The translations under genes and the position numbers were made by a program. Positions 30,070 to 39,912 of a stretch of DNA of 40,654 bases are shown piece after piece (the stretch's first letter is position 1; every line of letters starts with the position of its first letter). Origin of the DNA: Paracoccus binzhouensis (GTDB taxonomy: Bacteria; Pseudomonadota; Alphaproteobacteria; Rhodobacterales; Rhodobacteraceae). The notes below the pieces were generated by a model. It had not been told where the DNA came from. It did not search any database and saw nothing but the letters and a program-made list of their open reading frames with translations. The stretch spans positions 1 through 40,654 of the forward strand of contig NZ_JAEHFP010000026.1 in the NCBI RefSeq assembly GCF_016446475.1, in the 5' to 3' direction.

Positions 30070-30245
30070 GGTCCCGGTCTTTCTGCCTCTGAGGGCCCGT
30101 TCATTATGCGGACCCTTCGTTAATAAAAGCACAATAACACGGCTTTCTTCGCACGGAAACCGTAAGTTTGCAGGGCTTCCGGCGCAATCTTCCCTGGGTT
30201 GCGCAAGCTTGCGAACGGCTTTCGGACAGGGCGGCGGGGCGGGGG

Positions 30246-30274
30246 TTATCAAGCCCGGCGAAAACTCCTATATT
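30246..30274 (+). promoter_or_regulatory. Probable sigma-70 promoter of clpS
   Basis: TTATCA (30246-30251), 17-bp spacer, TATATT (30269-30274); start near 30281. Confidence 0.5.
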
Positions 30275-30334
30275 CGGTCGCAGAACGTCCACATCCCGTC
30301 CACATCCGTTACAAGTGTCGTGACCAATCCGCTG

Positions 30335-30652
30335 ATGACCAACCGACCCGGAGACCGCGACGAGGTCGAGCTCGGGGTGAAGACCCGTCCCCGCACGCAG
30401 CGGCCACCGATGTACAAGGTCCTGCTGCTGAACGATGATTTCACGCCGATGGAATTCGTCGTGCATGTGCTCGAGCGGCTGTTCAACATGAGCCACGCCC
30501 AGGCGATCGAGATCATGCTGACCGTCCATCGCAAGGGGGTGGCCGTGGTCGGCGTCTTCTCGCATGAGATCGCCGAGACCAAGGTGGCGCAGGTGATGGA
30601 ACTTGCCCGCCGTCAGCAGCATCCGCTGCAATGCACCATGGAAAAAGAGTAG
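30335..30652 (+). CDS. clpS: ATP-dependent Clp protease adaptor ClpS
   Basis: 105 aa. Core [18 protein letters not shown] binds N-degrons, and [21 protein letters not shown] is the ClpA-interacting fold. It delivers N-end-rule substrates to ClpAP. I use ATG 30335. An in-frame GTG at 30320 would add 5 residues; neither has a clear ribosome site. clpA is not in the window. Confidence 0.93.
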   Translation: MTNRPGDRDEVELGVKTRPRTQRPPMYKVLLLNDDFTPMEFVVHVLERLFNMSHAQAIEIMLTVHRKGVAVVGVFSHEIAETKVAQVMELARRQQHPLQCTMEKE

Positions 30653-30655
30653 AAA

Positions 30656-31675
30656 TTGGCTGGATCACGGCTGGAACTTGTCTTTGGCGGCACGCCGCCC
30701 GAAGGGCGCATGCTGCTTGTCGGCGCCGGCGCCGCGACCGATCTTGAGCCTTTCGACGCCGGCAGGACGCAGATCCTGCAGGGGTTTTATCCCGACCACA
30801 GCGCATTGAAGGCCCGCGGTTTCGATGCGGTGACCGAGGCGGCCGGCGATTTCGACACCGCGGTGGTCTTCCTGCCGCGCGCGCGGGCCGCGGCGCGGGC
30901 GCGCATCGTCGAGGCCGCCTCGCGGCTGGCGCCCGGTGCGGCGCTGTGGATCGACGGGCAGAAGACCGACGGCGTCGACGCGGTCCTGAAGGAGATGCGC
31001 GCGCTGGCGCCGGTCGAGGAGATCCATTCCCGCGCCCATGGCAAGATCTTCCGCGTGACCCTGCCCGCCGCCGGCTGGCTGCCCGCGGATTGGGCGGCAA
31101 GCGATCACGAGGCGGCGCCTGGCATGGTGACGCGGCCGGGGGTGTTCTCGGCCGACGGGCCGGATCCCGCCTCGCAGGCGCTGGCGGCGGCGCTGCCCGA
31201 GAAGCTGCCGACCCGCATCGTCGATCTGGGCGCGGGCTGGGGCTGGCTCTCGGCCGAGATCCTGAAGCATCCCGGCGTCGAGGTGCTGCATCTGGTCGAG
31301 GCCGATGCCGCGGCGCTGGATTGCGCGCGGCGCAACGTGACCGACCCGCGGGCGCGCTTCCACTGGGCGGATGCGCTGGACTTCCGCCTGCCCGAGCCGG
31401 TGAACGGCGTCATCATGAACCCGCCCTTCCACGAGGGGCGTGCGGCGGATCCCCGGATCGGTGCGGGGTTCATCCGTGCCGCGGCGGGGCTGCTGACCGG
31501 GGCCAGGCGGCTGTGGATGGTCGCCAACCGGCACCTGCCCTATGAGCAGGCGCTGCGGGATTGCTTCGCCGACGTCACGGAACTGGGCGGCGATTCCCGG
31601 TTCAAGATCCTGACCGCTTCGGGCGCGCGCCGCGCCGGGGCCGGTCGGACGCAGCCGAAAGGTGGAAGACGATGA
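30656..31675 (+). CDS. Class I SAM methyltransferase, RsmC-like (16S rRNA guanine-N2)
   Basis: 339 aa. An N-terminal degenerate methyltransferase-like domain (~1-160) precedes a C-terminal catalytic Rossmann domain with VDLGAGWGWLS (SAM site) and MNPPFHEGR, the NPPF motif of base-amino methyltransferases. This layout fits RsmC/RlmG. It starts at TTG 30656, 3 bp after clpS, with AAAGAG 6 nt upstream. The exact rRNA target is inferred. Confidence 0.85.
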   Translation: MAGSRLELVFGGTPPEGRMLLVGAGAATDLEPFDAGRTQILQGFYPDHSALKARGFDAVTEAAGDFDTAVVFLPRARAAARARIVEAASRLAPGAALWIDGQKTDGVDAVLKEMRALAPVEEIHSRAHGKIFRVTLPAAGWLPADWAASDHEAAPGMVTRPGVFSADGPDPASQALAAALPEKLPTRIVDLGAGWGWLSAEILKHPGVEVLHLVEADAAALDCARRNVTDPRARFHWADALDFRLPEPVNGVIMNPPFHEGRAADPRIGAGFIRAAAGLLTGARRLWMVANRHLPYEQALRDCFADVTELGGDSRFKILTASGARRAGAGRTQPKGGRR

Positions 31676-32481
31676 GCCTGTCGATCCAGGGCAAGACCGC
31701 CATCGTGACCGGCGCCGCGCGCGGCATCGGCCTGGCCATCGCCCGGCATTTCGAGGAGGCGGGCGCCAATGTCATGTTCGCCGACAGCGACGAATCAGCG
31801 CTGGATGCCGAGCTGGGCGCCGAGGCCGCCGGCGACGGGCCGGTGCGCGCCTTTGCCGGCGATCTTGGCCAGAAGCTGACGCTGGCCAATCTGGTCTCGG
31901 CCACCATCGACGCCTTCGACCGGGTGGATATCCTGGTGAACGCGCATCGCATGGTGCAGGGCTGTGACCCGCTGGCGGTGAACGAGGACCAGCTGGGCGA
32001 GATGCTGCGTCAGAACATGATCTCGGGGCTGCGCCTGTCGCAGATGGTCGCCAAGCGCATGATGGCGCAGGCCGATGCCGAGGAAGCCGAGGCGATCCAG
32101 AACGGCGCCATTGTCAACCTGACCTCGCTGGCCGCCGACTGGCCGCAGCCGCAGATGCTGGCCTATTCCATCGCCAGCGCCGCGCAGGCGCAGGCGACGC
32201 GCTCGCTGGCCTCGGCCCTGGCGCCCCGGCGCATCCGCGTCAACGGCGTGGCCTTCGCCAGCATCATGTCGAACAACATGCAGCTGAAGCTGCGCGAGGA
32301 TCCGGGCCTGCGCGACCGCATGGTCGCGGCGACGCCCCTGGGCCGCATCGCCGGCGCAGACGAGCTGGCGGCGACGGTGCAGTTCCTGGCCAGCGAGGCG
32401 TCGAGCTTCGTCACCGGCCAGATCCTGCGCGTCGATGGCGGGCGCAGCCTGGGCGATCCGCTGGCGCCGGGGGTCTACTAG
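31672..32481 (+). CDS. Short-chain dehydrogenase/reductase with altered active site
   Basis: 269 aa. The nucleotide motif TGAARGIG (13-20) is intact and the fold is complete. However, NNAG is replaced by NAHR (90-93), and after Ser152 and Tyr165 the catalytic Lys is Ser169 (YSIAS). It may bind NAD(P) without normal oxidoreductase chemistry. It starts in the methyltransferase stop (ATGA) with GGAAGA upstream. The function is unknown. Confidence 0.85.
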   Translation: MSLSIQGKTAIVTGAARGIGLAIARHFEEAGANVMFADSDESALDAELGAEAAGDGPVRAFAGDLGQKLTLANLVSATIDAFDRVDILVNAHRMVQGCDPLAVNEDQLGEMLRQNMISGLRLSQMVAKRMMAQADAEEAEAIQNGAIVNLTSLAADWPQPQMLAYSIASAAQAQATRSLASALAPRRIRVNGVAFASIMSNNMQLKLREDPGLRDRMVAATPLGRIAGADELAATVQFLASEASSFVTGQILRVDGGRSLGDPLAPGVY

Positions 32482-32894
32482 GACCGCTCCTCTTCGGGAT
32501 AGGCCGCCTTGCAGGCCTGGACCGCGGCGCGGGCGGAGGGCGCCAGCGCCTGCTTGCGGGTCAGCAGGTTGTCGCGCTTGCGGGTCTCGGCCGCCGGGTC
32601 GATCGGCACCCGGTAGCGTTCGGTATCTGTCACGTCGCGCATGCAGGAGCGATGGAGGATGCGAGCATTGCCCTCCTTGTCGCGCAGCACATAGGGGCAG
32701 GATTCCCATTCGGTGCGGGTGACGGTACGCTCCTCCCAGGCATAGCCGCGGGCCAGGTTGCCCTCGACCTCGGCCAGCAATCTCGAGATCGTGCGATATT
32801 CCCGGGTGTTGCGGCCGATGCACTGCTCCTGCGGCGTGCCGCAGCCTGCGACGACCAGGACAGGCATCAGGGCAAGCAGGATGTTGCGGGTCAT
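32478..32894 (-). CDS. Small lipoprotein of unknown function
   Basis: 138 aa. Lipobox VVAGC at about 14-18 after a short hydrophobic signal, then a Cys-containing domain (QCIGRNTREYRTISRLLAEVEGNLARGYAW ends within the 30s-50s). It is not recognised. ATG 32894 is set by the signal peptide. Its TAG overlaps the SDR stop tail to tail (CTAG). Confidence 0.8.
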   Translation of the reverse strand: MTRNILLALMPVLVVAGCGTPQEQCIGRNTREYRTISRLLAEVEGNLARGYAWEERTVTRTEWESCPYVLRDKEGNARILHRSCMRDVTDTERYRVPIDPAAETRKRDNLLTRKQALAPSARAAVQACKAAYPEEERS

Positions 32895-32974
32895 GGCGGG
32901 GATCTCTAGTTGTTTCGCCGGAAGCATAAGCCTGCCCCCGCGGCAGGGCAATTCACGAATCCGGAGGCAAGCCC

Positions 32975-33835
32975 ATGGAAATGCAGGACGAGCGACAGGA
33001 GGCCGCGGCCTGGTTCCGGGCCCTGCGCGACCGGATCGTCGCGGCCTTCGAGGCGCTCGAGGATCGCGGTCCCGGCACCGCCCCACCCGGCCGGTTCGAG
33101 ATCCGCGAGACGAAGCGCGGCGAGGAGGGCGGCGGCGGCCTGATGTCGGTGATGCGCGGCGGCCGGGTCTTCGAGAAGGTGGGCGTGAACTGGTCGGCCG
33201 TGCATGGCGAATTGTCCGTCGCCGCCCGCCAGTCCATGGCGGCGCGCGGCGTGCCGGGGATCGGGGCCGACCCGCGCTTCTGGGCCTCGGGCATCAGCCT
33301 GGTCGCGCATATGCAGAACCCGCATGCGCCGGCGGTGCACATGAACACCCGCATGTTCTGGACCCCCGGCGCCTGGTGGTTCGGCGGCGGCGCCGACCTG
33401 AACCCCTGCCTGGAAGTTGCCGAGGACACCGCGCATTTCCACGCCACCCTGCGCGACGCCTGCGCCCCCCACGGCGCCGATTACTACGACCGCTTCAAGG
33501 CCTGGGCGGACGAGTATTTCTTCATCCCGCATCGCGGCCGGGCGCGGGGCGTCGGCGGCATCTTCTACGATGATCTCAACACCGGCGACTGGCATGCCGA
33601 TTTCGCCTTTACCAGGGCGGTGGGCGAGGCCTTCCTGCCCGCCTTCCTGCCGCTCGCCGAAAAGCGCATGGCCCAGCCCTGGGGCGAGGCCGAGAAGGAT
33701 GCGCAGCTGATCCATCGCGGCCTTTATGCCGAATACAACCTGGTCTATGACCGCGGCACCAAGTTCGGCCTGGCCACCGGCCACGACCCCGAGGCGGTGC
33801 TGATGAGCCTGCCGCCGCTGGCGAAATGGGTCTGA
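32975..33835 (+). CDS. hemF: Oxygen-dependent coproporphyrinogen III oxidase
   Basis: 286 aa, usual length. It performs oxidative decarboxylation of coproporphyrinogen III in the cytoplasm using O2, the aerobic counterpart of hemN at 16773. Diagnostic segments are HMNTRMFW, WWFGGGADLNPC, GVGGIFYDDL and LVYDRGTKFGLATG. GGAGG lies 8 nt before the ATG. It shares TGATG with the phosphatase start. Confidence 0.96.
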   Translation: MEMQDERQEAAAWFRALRDRIVAAFEALEDRGPGTAPPGRFEIRETKRGEEGGGGLMSVMRGGRVFEKVGVNWSAVHGELSVAARQSMAARGVPGIGADPRFWASGISLVAHMQNPHAPAVHMNTRMFWTPGAWWFGGGADLNPCLEVAEDTAHFHATLRDACAPHGADYYDRFKAWADEYFFIPHRGRARGVGGIFYDDLNTGDWHADFAFTRAVGEAFLPAFLPLAEKRMAQPWGEAEKDAQLIHRGLYAEYNLVYDRGTKFGLATGHDPEAVLMSLPPLAKWV

Positions 33836-34395
33836 TGCCGGGCTGGCCCGACCTTTACCTGATGCGGCACGGCCAGACCGAATGGAATGCCCAGGGGCGG
33901 ATGCAGGGCCGGCTGGATTCGCCGCTGACGCCGCTGGGCCTGGCGCAGGCGCGGCGGCAGGGCTGGCTGGTGCGCGACCTGCGCGGCGTGGCGCGCTATG
34001 CCAGCACCGCCGGGCGGGCGCAGCAGACGGCGCGGATCGTCTTCGCCGGGCAGGACTTCACCAGCGACGCGCGGCTGCACGAGATCGACATCGGCGATTT
34101 CACCGGCCGGCTCTGGGACGAGCTGCGGGCCGAGCGGCCCGAGATCTTTGCGGGCGGCGGGCTGGACTGGTACGACCTTGCGCCGGGGGGCGAGCATTTC
34201 GCCGGGCTCGAGGCCCGCGTCCGGTCCTTCCTGCAGGAGCTCGACCGCCCGGCGCTGATCGTCACCCATGGCATCACCCTGCGCATGTTGCGGCTGGTGG
34301 CGATGGGACTGCCCCGCGAGCGCCTGGCCGAGATGCCGGTGACGCAGGGCGCGCTGCATCTCGTCAGCCGTGGCCGGCACCGGGTGTTCTACTAG
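33835..34395 (+). CDS. Histidine phosphatase family protein
   Basis: 186 aa phosphoglycerate-mutase-like fold. [10 protein letters not shown] carries the phospho-acceptor His12, and VTHGITLR carries the second His. The natural substrate is unknown. ATG 33835 overlaps the hemF stop, so the two are co-translated. An earlier in-frame ATG at 33826 lies inside hemF. Confidence 0.9.
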   Translation: MPGWPDLYLMRHGQTEWNAQGRMQGRLDSPLTPLGLAQARRQGWLVRDLRGVARYASTAGRAQQTARIVFAGQDFTSDARLHEIDIGDFTGRLWDELRAERPEIFAGGGLDWYDLAPGGEHFAGLEARVRSFLQELDRPALIVTHGITLRMLRLVAMGLPRERLAEMPVTQGALHLVSRGRHRVFY

Positions 34396-34940
34396 GTGCG
34401 GGGCGGCAGGGGACGGGCCGGATTTCCGACCACGGTGGCATTGGGCGGCACGTCCCGCGTCACCACCGCGCCGGCCCCGACGATGGCGCCGTCGCCGATG
34501 GTCACGCCGGGCAGGACGATGGCGCCGCCACCGACCCAGACATCGTCGCCGATGGTGATGGGCTTGCCCCATTCCACCCCCGCCGCGCGGCTGGCGGCGT
34601 CACGCGGCCGGTCCTCGGTCAGCAGCTGCACGGCGGTGCCGAACTGGCAGCGCGCGCCGATCCTGATCTCGCAGATATCCATGAAGAAACAGCCGTAATT
34701 GACGAAGCAATCCGGCCCGAAATGGATATGCTTGCCGTAATCGACATGAAAGGGCGCGCGGATCACCGTGCCGTTCCAGGTGCCCAGCAGCTGGGTCAGG
34801 GTGCGGGCGCGGGTCTTGTCGCCGATGATCGTGGCATTGTAGTCGCGCATCAAGCCCTGCGCGACCCTGCGCATCGCCACCAGCTCGCCGTCGCCCGGTT
34901 CATAGGGGCGGCCGGCCAGCATGTCCTCATGCGCCGTCAA
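34392..34940 (-). CDS. Sugar O-acetyltransferase (NodL/LacA/Maa family)
   Basis: 182 aa. The N-terminal [10 protein letters not shown] is the family's capping motif; the rest is left-handed beta-helix hexapeptide repeats ending in [23 protein letters not shown]. It acetylates a sugar from acetyl-CoA. I infer TTG 34940 as start: it matches the family N-terminus, overlaps the upstream stop (TTGA) and has GGAG 10-11 nt before. The open frame back to 34991 lies within the SufT-like gene. Confidence 0.88.
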   Translation of the reverse strand: MTAHEDMLAGRPYEPGDGELVAMRRVAQGLMRDYNATIIGDKTRARTLTQLLGTWNGTVIRAPFHVDYGKHIHFGPDCFVNYGCFFMDICEIRIGARCQFGTAVQLLTEDRPRDAASRAAGVEWGKPITIGDDVWVGGGAIVLPGVTIGDGAIVGAGAVVTRDVPPNATVVGNPARPLPPRT

Positions 34941-35296
34941 ATGAATCCAAGCTCCAGTCGGGCTTCGTCGGACATCATGTCCATGCCCCATTGTGGCTGA
35001 AAGGTCATTTCGACATCCACTTGCTTGACGCCGGGCAGGGGCTCGATGGCATCGGCGACCCAGCCGGGCATTTCACCCGCGACGGGACACCCCGGCGCGG
35101 TCAGGGTCATGACGATGCGTACGGCGTTTTCCTGGCTGATGTCAATGGTATAGATCAGCCCGAGGTCGAAGATGTTCACCGGGATCTCGGGGTCGTAGAC
35201 GGTCTTGCAGGCCTCGACCACGCTTTCGTAAAGCGGATGCTCGGTGGTTGACGGCGCGATCAGCGGATCGCCTTCCTTGAGGGTGTCTTCGGTCAT
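34937..35296 (-). CDS. sufT: MIP18/DUF59 family protein (SufT-like Fe-S maturation)
   Basis: 119 aa. Family pattern [17 protein letters not shown], then [13 protein letters not shown] with the conserved Cys, and [11 protein letters not shown]. It supports iron-sulfur cluster maturation. It overlaps the acetyltransferase start by 4 bp. The suf operon is not in the window. Confidence 0.85.
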   Translation of the reverse strand: MTEDTLKEGDPLIAPSTTEHPLYESVVEACKTVYDPEIPVNIFDLGLIYTIDISQENAVRIVMTLTAPGCPVAGEMPGWVADAIEPLPGVKQVDVEMTFQPQWGMDMMSDEARLELGFI

Positions 35297-35325
35297 GCGG
35301 CGCGTCCTGTCAAAAGCCTGTCCCG

Positions 35326-35354
35326 TATATAGGACCTGGACAGGGCAGGGTCCA
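35326..35354 (-). promoter_or_regulatory. Probable promoter of sufT
   Basis: TGGACC (35354-35349), 17-bp spacer, TATATA (35331-35326) on the minus strand; start near 35319. Confidence 0.45.
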
Positions 35355-35363
35355 GTGCGCTGC

Positions 35364-36098
35364 CTAGAAGCGGAAGTTCAGCCGCCGCGCCACGCCGATG
35401 CTGATCGAGGGCTGGTTGCGCGTCTCGACCAGCGGGCTGTCGCCGGCATCGCCCAGCAGCCGGCCATAGGTGACGCGGCCCATCAGCGCCGTGTCGGGCA
35501 TGAATTCGTAGCGTGCCTCGACGCTGAGCCGGGCGATATAGGCGCCGCCGTCGGGATCATGGGCGCGGTGGCCGCTGGAAAGCGATTCGTCCGAGGTCAC
35601 GCCGAAATAGGTGCCGGTGAAGTCGTCGCTGCCCATGCCCAGCTCGGCCCCGGTCCACAGCGTCAGCTTGTCGCTGGCCTCGAAGCGGTATTTCGCGCCC
35701 AGCTCGCCCACCACGCCGTGATGGCCGCCGAAGCCCTTGCGGATGGCGCCATAGCTGGTCAGCTCGCCCATGCGATAGGACAGCTTCACCCCGATCTCGC
35801 CGGCATAGCCGATGTCGTCCATGCCGCGCAGGTCATCGTAATCATCGGCGTCGCGCTTGCCGACATAGTTCAGCGAGGGCAGGATCGAGAACCCGTCCGG
35901 CTTGTCGCGGTCGGCATCGGCGTTGCGCAGGATGAACCAGGGCGAAGGGTCCAGGTTGTCCGAGCCCATGAATTCAGGGCTGTATTTCACCCCCAACCCC
36001 GCATCGACCGAGAATTCGTGCCCGGACAGCGACTGCGCCATGGCCGGCGCGCCGAGCGCGGTCGCAGAGAGCAGGGCGAATGCGATCATCCGGGTCAT
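35364..36098 (-). CDS. MipA/OmpV family outer-membrane protein
   Basis: 244 aa. A signal peptide (MTRMIAFALLSATALGAPAMA) precedes alternating amphipathic strands, a beta barrel ending in Phe (RRLNFRF). MipA/OmpV proteins are outer-membrane scaffolds or small-molecule-responsive porins. AAGGA precedes ATG 36098. The frame to 36326 is not coding. Confidence 0.9.
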   Translation of the reverse strand: MTRMIAFALLSATALGAPAMAQSLSGHEFSVDAGLGVKYSPEFMGSDNLDPSPWFILRNADADRDKPDGFSILPSLNYVGKRDADDYDDLRGMDDIGYAGEIGVKLSYRMGELTSYGAIRKGFGGHHGVVGELGAKYRFEASDKLTLWTGAELGMGSDDFTGTYFGVTSDESLSSGHRAHDPDGGAYIARLSVEARYEFMPDTALMGRVTYGRLLGDAGDSPLVETRNQPSISIGVARRLNFRF

Positions 36099-36201
36099 GG
36101 GCGAATCCTTATCGAACTTGTCGGAACCCATTGGGCGAAACCGGCCAGCGGGGCAAGTCCGCAATGCGCCGCAGGGGACGAAAAGCGGAAACGTGTGGCA
36201 T

Positions 36202-38049
36202 TCAGGCGCGTTCCGCCGCCTCCAGCCGCTCCAGTGCCTCCATCCACAGCGTCTCGGCGCGCAGCATGGCCTCGCTGGCCTCGGCATGCTTGCGGCCCCA
36301 GGCTTCGGCCTTCTGCGCGTCGTCATAGGTCGCCGGATCGGCCATGATCGCGTCCAGCTTCTCCAGCATGGCGGACAGCTTCTCGACCCGCTCCTCGGCG
36401 CGCCTCGCCTCGGCGCGCAGCTCCAGGATCCTGTCGCGCCCGGGGCGTTTCGGCGCCGGCTTCGCCTCGGCTTTCGGCTCGGGCCTGTCCTCGCCGGCCA
36501 GCAGCATGCGGCGATAATCGTCCAGGTCGCCCTGCCACGGGCTGACCCCGCCCTGATCGACCAGCCACAGCCGGTCCGCCACCAGATTCAGCAGGTGCAT
36601 GTCGTGGCTGACCAGCACCACGGCGCCGGTATAGTCGTTCAGCGCCTCGGTCAGCGCCTCGCGGCTCTCGATGTCCAGGTGGTTGGTCGGCTCGTCGAGG
36701 ATCAGCAGATGCGGCGCGTCGATGGTGGCAAGCAGCAAGGACAGCCGCGCCTTCTGCCCGCCCGAAAGCTGGTTCACCTTGGTCTCGGCCTGGGCCTCCA
36801 TCAACCCGAAGCCGGCCAGCCGGGCGCGCAGCTTCGCCGGCGGCTCGTCCGGGCGCAGCCGGCGGACATGGGCGATGGGGGTCTCGTCCAATTCCAGCTC
36901 ATCGACCTGGTGCTGGGCGAAATAGCCGATGCGCAGCTTGCCGGATCGCGCGATCCGCCCCTCCATCGGCTCCAGCCGGCCGGCAAGCAGCTTCGAGAGC
37001 GTGGATTTGCCCTGGCCGTTGCGCCCCAGCAGCGCGATGCGGTCGTCCTGGTCGATGCGCAGCGCCAGCCGCCGCAGCACGGCCCGGCCGTCATAGCCCA
37101 CCGTCACCCCGTCCAGCGAGACGATGGGCGGCGACAGCTGGTCGGGCTGCGGAAAGCCGAAGCGGTGGAATTTCGCCTCCTCCGGGGCGGTGATCGGCTC
37201 CATCCTTTCCAGCATCTTGATGCGGGCCTGGGCCTGCCGGGCCTTGGTGGCCTTGGCGCGGAAACGGTCGACGAAGCTTTGCAGATGCGCGCGGCGGGCG
37301 TCCTGCTTCTTCGCCTCGGCGGCCTGCAAGGCGCGTTTCTCGGCCCGGGTCCGCGCGAAGGTGTCGTAGCCGCCGGAATAGAGCACCAGCCGGCGCTCCT
37401 CGAGATGCAGGATATGGCCGACGGCGCGGTTCAGAAGGTCGCGGTCGTGGCTGATGACGATGACGGTATGCGGATAGCGCTGCAGATAGCTTTCCAGCCA
37501 CAGCGCGCCCTCCAGGTCCAGGTAGTTGGTCGGCTCGTCCAGCAGCAGCAGGTCGGGCTGCGAGAACAGCACCCCGGCCAGCGCCACCCGCATCCGCCAG
37601 CCGCCGGAATAGTCGGCGGTCGGCCGTGCCTGGTCCTCGGTCGAGAAGCCCAGGCCGCGCAGGATGGTCGCGGCCCGCGCCTCGGCCGACCAGGCGTCGA
37701 TATCGGCCAGGCGGGTCTGGATCTCGGCGATGCGATGGGCGTCGGTGGCATTGGCGGATTCGGCCAGCAGCGCGGCGCGTTCCGTGTCGGCCGCCAGCAC
37801 CGTCTCCAGCACGCTGGTCGCGGTGCCCGGCGCCTCCTGCGCGACGCCGCCGATGCGGGCGCGGGGCGGCAGGGTGATGGCGCCGCCGTCAAGGCCCAGC
37901 TCGCCCCGGATCAGCCGGAACAGCGTGGTCTTGCCGGCGCCGTTCGGGCCGACCAGGCCGACCTTGTGGCCGTCGGGGATGGTGGCCGAAGCGTGCTCGA
38001 ACAGCGGCCGTCCGGCGATGGAATAGGATATGTCGTCGATGCGCAGCAT
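36202..38049 (-). CDS. ABC-F family ATPase (Uup/YheS-like)
   Basis: 615 aa with two ATPase domains, no membrane part. Walker [10 protein letters not shown] and GRNGQGKST; signatures [11 protein letters not shown] and [12 protein letters not shown]; Walker [12 protein letters not shown] and [11 protein letters not shown]. There is a linker helix pair between domains and a C-terminal coiled coil with a basic region. The family acts on the ribosome E site; the subfamily cannot be fixed by eye. ATG 38049 (MLRIDDIS) fits the fold. Confidence 0.92.
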   Translation of the reverse strand: MLRIDDISYSIAGRPLFEHASATIPDGHKVGLVGPNGAGKTTLFRLIRGELGLDGGAITLPPRARIGGVAQEAPGTATSVLETVLAADTERAALLAESANATDAHRIAEIQTRLADIDAWSAEARAATILRGLGFSTEDQARPTADYSGGWRMRVALAGVLFSQPDLLLLDEPTNYLDLEGALWLESYLQRYPHTVIVISHDRDLLNRAVGHILHLEERRLVLYSGGYDTFARTRAEKRALQAAEAKKQDARRAHLQSFVDRFRAKATKARQAQARIKMLERMEPITAPEEAKFHRFGFPQPDQLSPPIVSLDGVTVGYDGRAVLRRLALRIDQDDRIALLGRNGQGKSTLSKLLAGRLEPMEGRIARSGKLRIGYFAQHQVDELELDETPIAHVRRLRPDEPPAKLRARLAGFGLMEAQAETKVNQLSGGQKARLSLLLATIDAPHLLILDEPTNHLDIESREALTEALNDYTGAVVLVSHDMHLLNLVADRLWLVDQGGVSPWQGDLDDYRRMLLAGEDRPEPKAEAKPAPKRPGRDRILELRAEARRAEERVEKLSAMLEKLDAIMADPATYDDAQKAEAWGRKHAEASEAMLRAETLWMEALERLEAAERA

Positions 38050-38215
38050 GGGCCACCGCATGGCGCAAGCCGCGGCGGGCGTCAATGCCGACATCAAGGG
38101 CCGATGCCAAGGTGCAAGCCGGGGCCGCGCCGGCTTTTCAAGCGCCGCGGCGCGTGTTAACGGGGCGCGGATTTCCTGGCCATTGCGGCCGGAACAAGGA
38201 AAAAGGACGACCGAT

Positions 38216-38638
38216 ATGGCCATCGAACGCACGCTCTCGATCATCAAACCCGACGCCACCAAGCGCAACCTGACCGGCAAGATCAACGCCAAGTTCGAGG
38301 ATGCCGGCCTGCGCATCATCGCGCAGAAGCGCATCCACCTGTCGCCCGCCCAGGCCGGCCAGTTCTACATCGTCCACAAGGACCGCCCCTTCTATGGTGA
38401 ACTGGTCGAGTTCATGGCCTCGGGCCCGGTCGTCGTGCAGGTGCTGGAAGGCGAGAACGCCATCGCCAAGAACCGCGAAGTGATGGGCGCCACCAACCCG
38501 GCCAATGCCGATGAAGGCACCATCCGCAAGGAATTCGCCCTGTCGGTTGGCGAGAATTCGGTCCACGGCTCCGACGCGCCGGAAACCGCCAAGGAAGAAA
38601 TCGCCTTCTTCTTCTCGGGCCTCGAACTGGTCGGCTGA
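38216..38638 (+). CDS. ndk: Nucleoside diphosphate kinase
   Basis: 140 aa. It equalises NTP/dNTP pools by phosphohistidine transfer. Active His117 in [19 protein letters not shown] and the [11 protein letters not shown] start are diagnostic. AAGGA is upstream of ATG 38216. Confidence 0.97.
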   Translation: MAIERTLSIIKPDATKRNLTGKINAKFEDAGLRIIAQKRIHLSPAQAGQFYIVHKDRPFYGELVEFMASGPVVVQVLEGENAIAKNREVMGATNPANADEGTIRKEFALSVGENSVHGSDAPETAKEEIAFFFSGLELVG

Positions 38639-38641
38639 GCC

Positions 38642-38667
38642 CCGGCTTCTTCGTTCCCCAAATACCC
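38642..38667 (-). repeat. Dispersed intergenic repeat, copy D
   Basis: Minus-strand GGGTATTTGGGGAACG then AAGAAGCCGG, identical over 26 bases to copy C (15764). It lies between the ndk stop and its terminator. Confidence 0.8.
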
Positions 38668-38675
38668 AAAGGAAA

Positions 38676-38700
38676 GGGCCGCCCATCGAGGCGGCCCTTT
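38676..38700. terminator. Bidirectional terminator between ndk and cytochrome b-YceI
   Basis: GGGCCGCC / GGCGGCCC 8-bp stem with a 6-nt loop, flanked by AAA on the left and TTT on the right, so it can stop both convergent genes. Confidence 0.8.
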
Positions 38701-38703
38701 CTC

Positions 38704-39912
38704 CTATTGCCGCCTCGCGGTCAGCTCGAAGCCGATCTCGACGCCGAATCCCACGGTGCTTTCATCGGCATAGCTCGCGCCGATACCGAAATCGCGGCGA
38801 TCGACGCGCATCTGCCCCTTCGCCTGCGCCACGTCACCCTGAAGCGTCAGCTCGAAGGGCAAATCGGCCTCGACCGTCTGGCCGGCGATGGTCAGCCGGC
38901 CCTGCGCGGCATGCGGCTGGCCCTCGGCCGCGGGCGGCAGGATCTCGGCCTCGAAACGCGCGGTGGGATGGGCGGCGGCGTTCAGGAAATCCGGTCCCTT
39001 GGCCGCGTCGCTGACCGCGCCCAGCGTCAGCGAGGCGATGTCGACATCGACCGTCACCCGCCCGGTCTGGGTCTCCGGGTCATAGGCGATATCGGCCTGC
39101 CATTGCCCGAATTGCCCCGTGACCGTGTTGCCGGCCTGTATGACCTCGATCTGCAAAGCGCCCTGTTCGACCGCCCAGCCCGATCCGGCCGCGGCCGCAG
39201 GGGCGGATGCGGCGGCGGGCATCTCCTGCGCCTCCGGGGTGTCGGCCGGGATGAAGGCGACCCCCACCCAGATCGCCAGCCCCGCCAGGGCGGCCAGGAC
39301 ATGCGGCAGGAGGTGGGGCTGCGCGACCGGGGGCTCGGGCGCGCGCTCGGGATTGCCGGCCATGCGGCGCATGGTGCCGTCGCGGTCGATGATCGCGTGC
39401 TTCAGCGCCCCCGCGACATGCAGCAGGATCAGCCCGGCCAGCAGCCACCAGCCGAATTCGTGGAAGGCCGCGAAACGCCCGGACAGCGCCGCGTCCTCGG
39501 GCACCAGGGGCAGCCGCTGGCCAAAGGACCAGAGGATGCGGGCGAAGCCGCCCGGCGCCGCGGAATGCAGAAGCCAGCCGGACAGCGGCATGACCACCAT
39601 GCCGATCCACAGCGCCCAATGCACCACCTCGGCGCCGAAGCTTTCCAGCCGCCGCTCGGGATGCAGCGGGCGCGGCTTCCGCTGGGTCAGGGTCCAGACG
39701 ACGCGCAGGGCGGCGAGGGCCAGCGCCGCCATGCCCACGGTCTTGTGCACGGAATAGGCGGTGAAGATCGTCTGCAGCTGCGTTTCCCCGCCCTCGGGCA
39801 GGGTGTCCGCGTAAAGCCCGATGGCGATGGCGGCCAGGATCAGCACGGCGACCGTCCAGTGGAACATGCGGGCGACCCAGCCATAGGCGCGGGCGGTATT
39901 GCTGGCTTTCAT
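38704..39912 (-). CDS. Cytochrome b561-type membrane domain fused to YceI domain
   Basis: 402 aa. Residues ~1-180 form a four-helix cytochrome b561 domain with His pairs (VARMFHWTVAV, YSVHKTVGMAAL, and further His in the later helices). A fifth helix and Ala-rich linker (~200-240) lead to a periplasmic YceI lipocalin-like domain (about 240-402), which binds isoprenoids such as ubiquinone-like lipids. The fusion suggests haem b electron transfer to or from a bound isoprenoid. It starts in the tdk stop (ATGA). Confidence 0.88.
   Translation of the reverse strand: MKASNTARAYGWVARMFHWTVAVLILAAIAIGLYADTLPEGGETQLQTIFTAYSVHKTVGMAALALAALRVVWTLTQRKPRPLHPERRLESFGAEVVHWALWIGMVVMPLSGWLLHSAAPGGFARILWSFGQRLPLVPEDAALSGRFAAFHEFGWWLLAGLILLHVAGALKHAIIDRDGTMRRMAGNPERAPEPPVAQPHLLPHVLAALAGLAIWVGVAFIPADTPEAQEMPAAASAPAAAAGSGWAVEQGALQIEVIQAGNTVTGQFGQWQADIAYDPETQTGRVTVDVDIASLTLGAVSDAAKGPDFLNAAAHPTARFEAEILPPAAEGQPHAAQGRLTIAGQTVEADLPFELTLQGDVAQAKGQMRVDRRDFGIGASYADESTVGFGVEIGFELTARRQ

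Noticed and set aside
38050..38215. ndk promoter
   Set aside because: Only weak hexamers (TTTTCA/TTAACG); nothing convincing to annotate.
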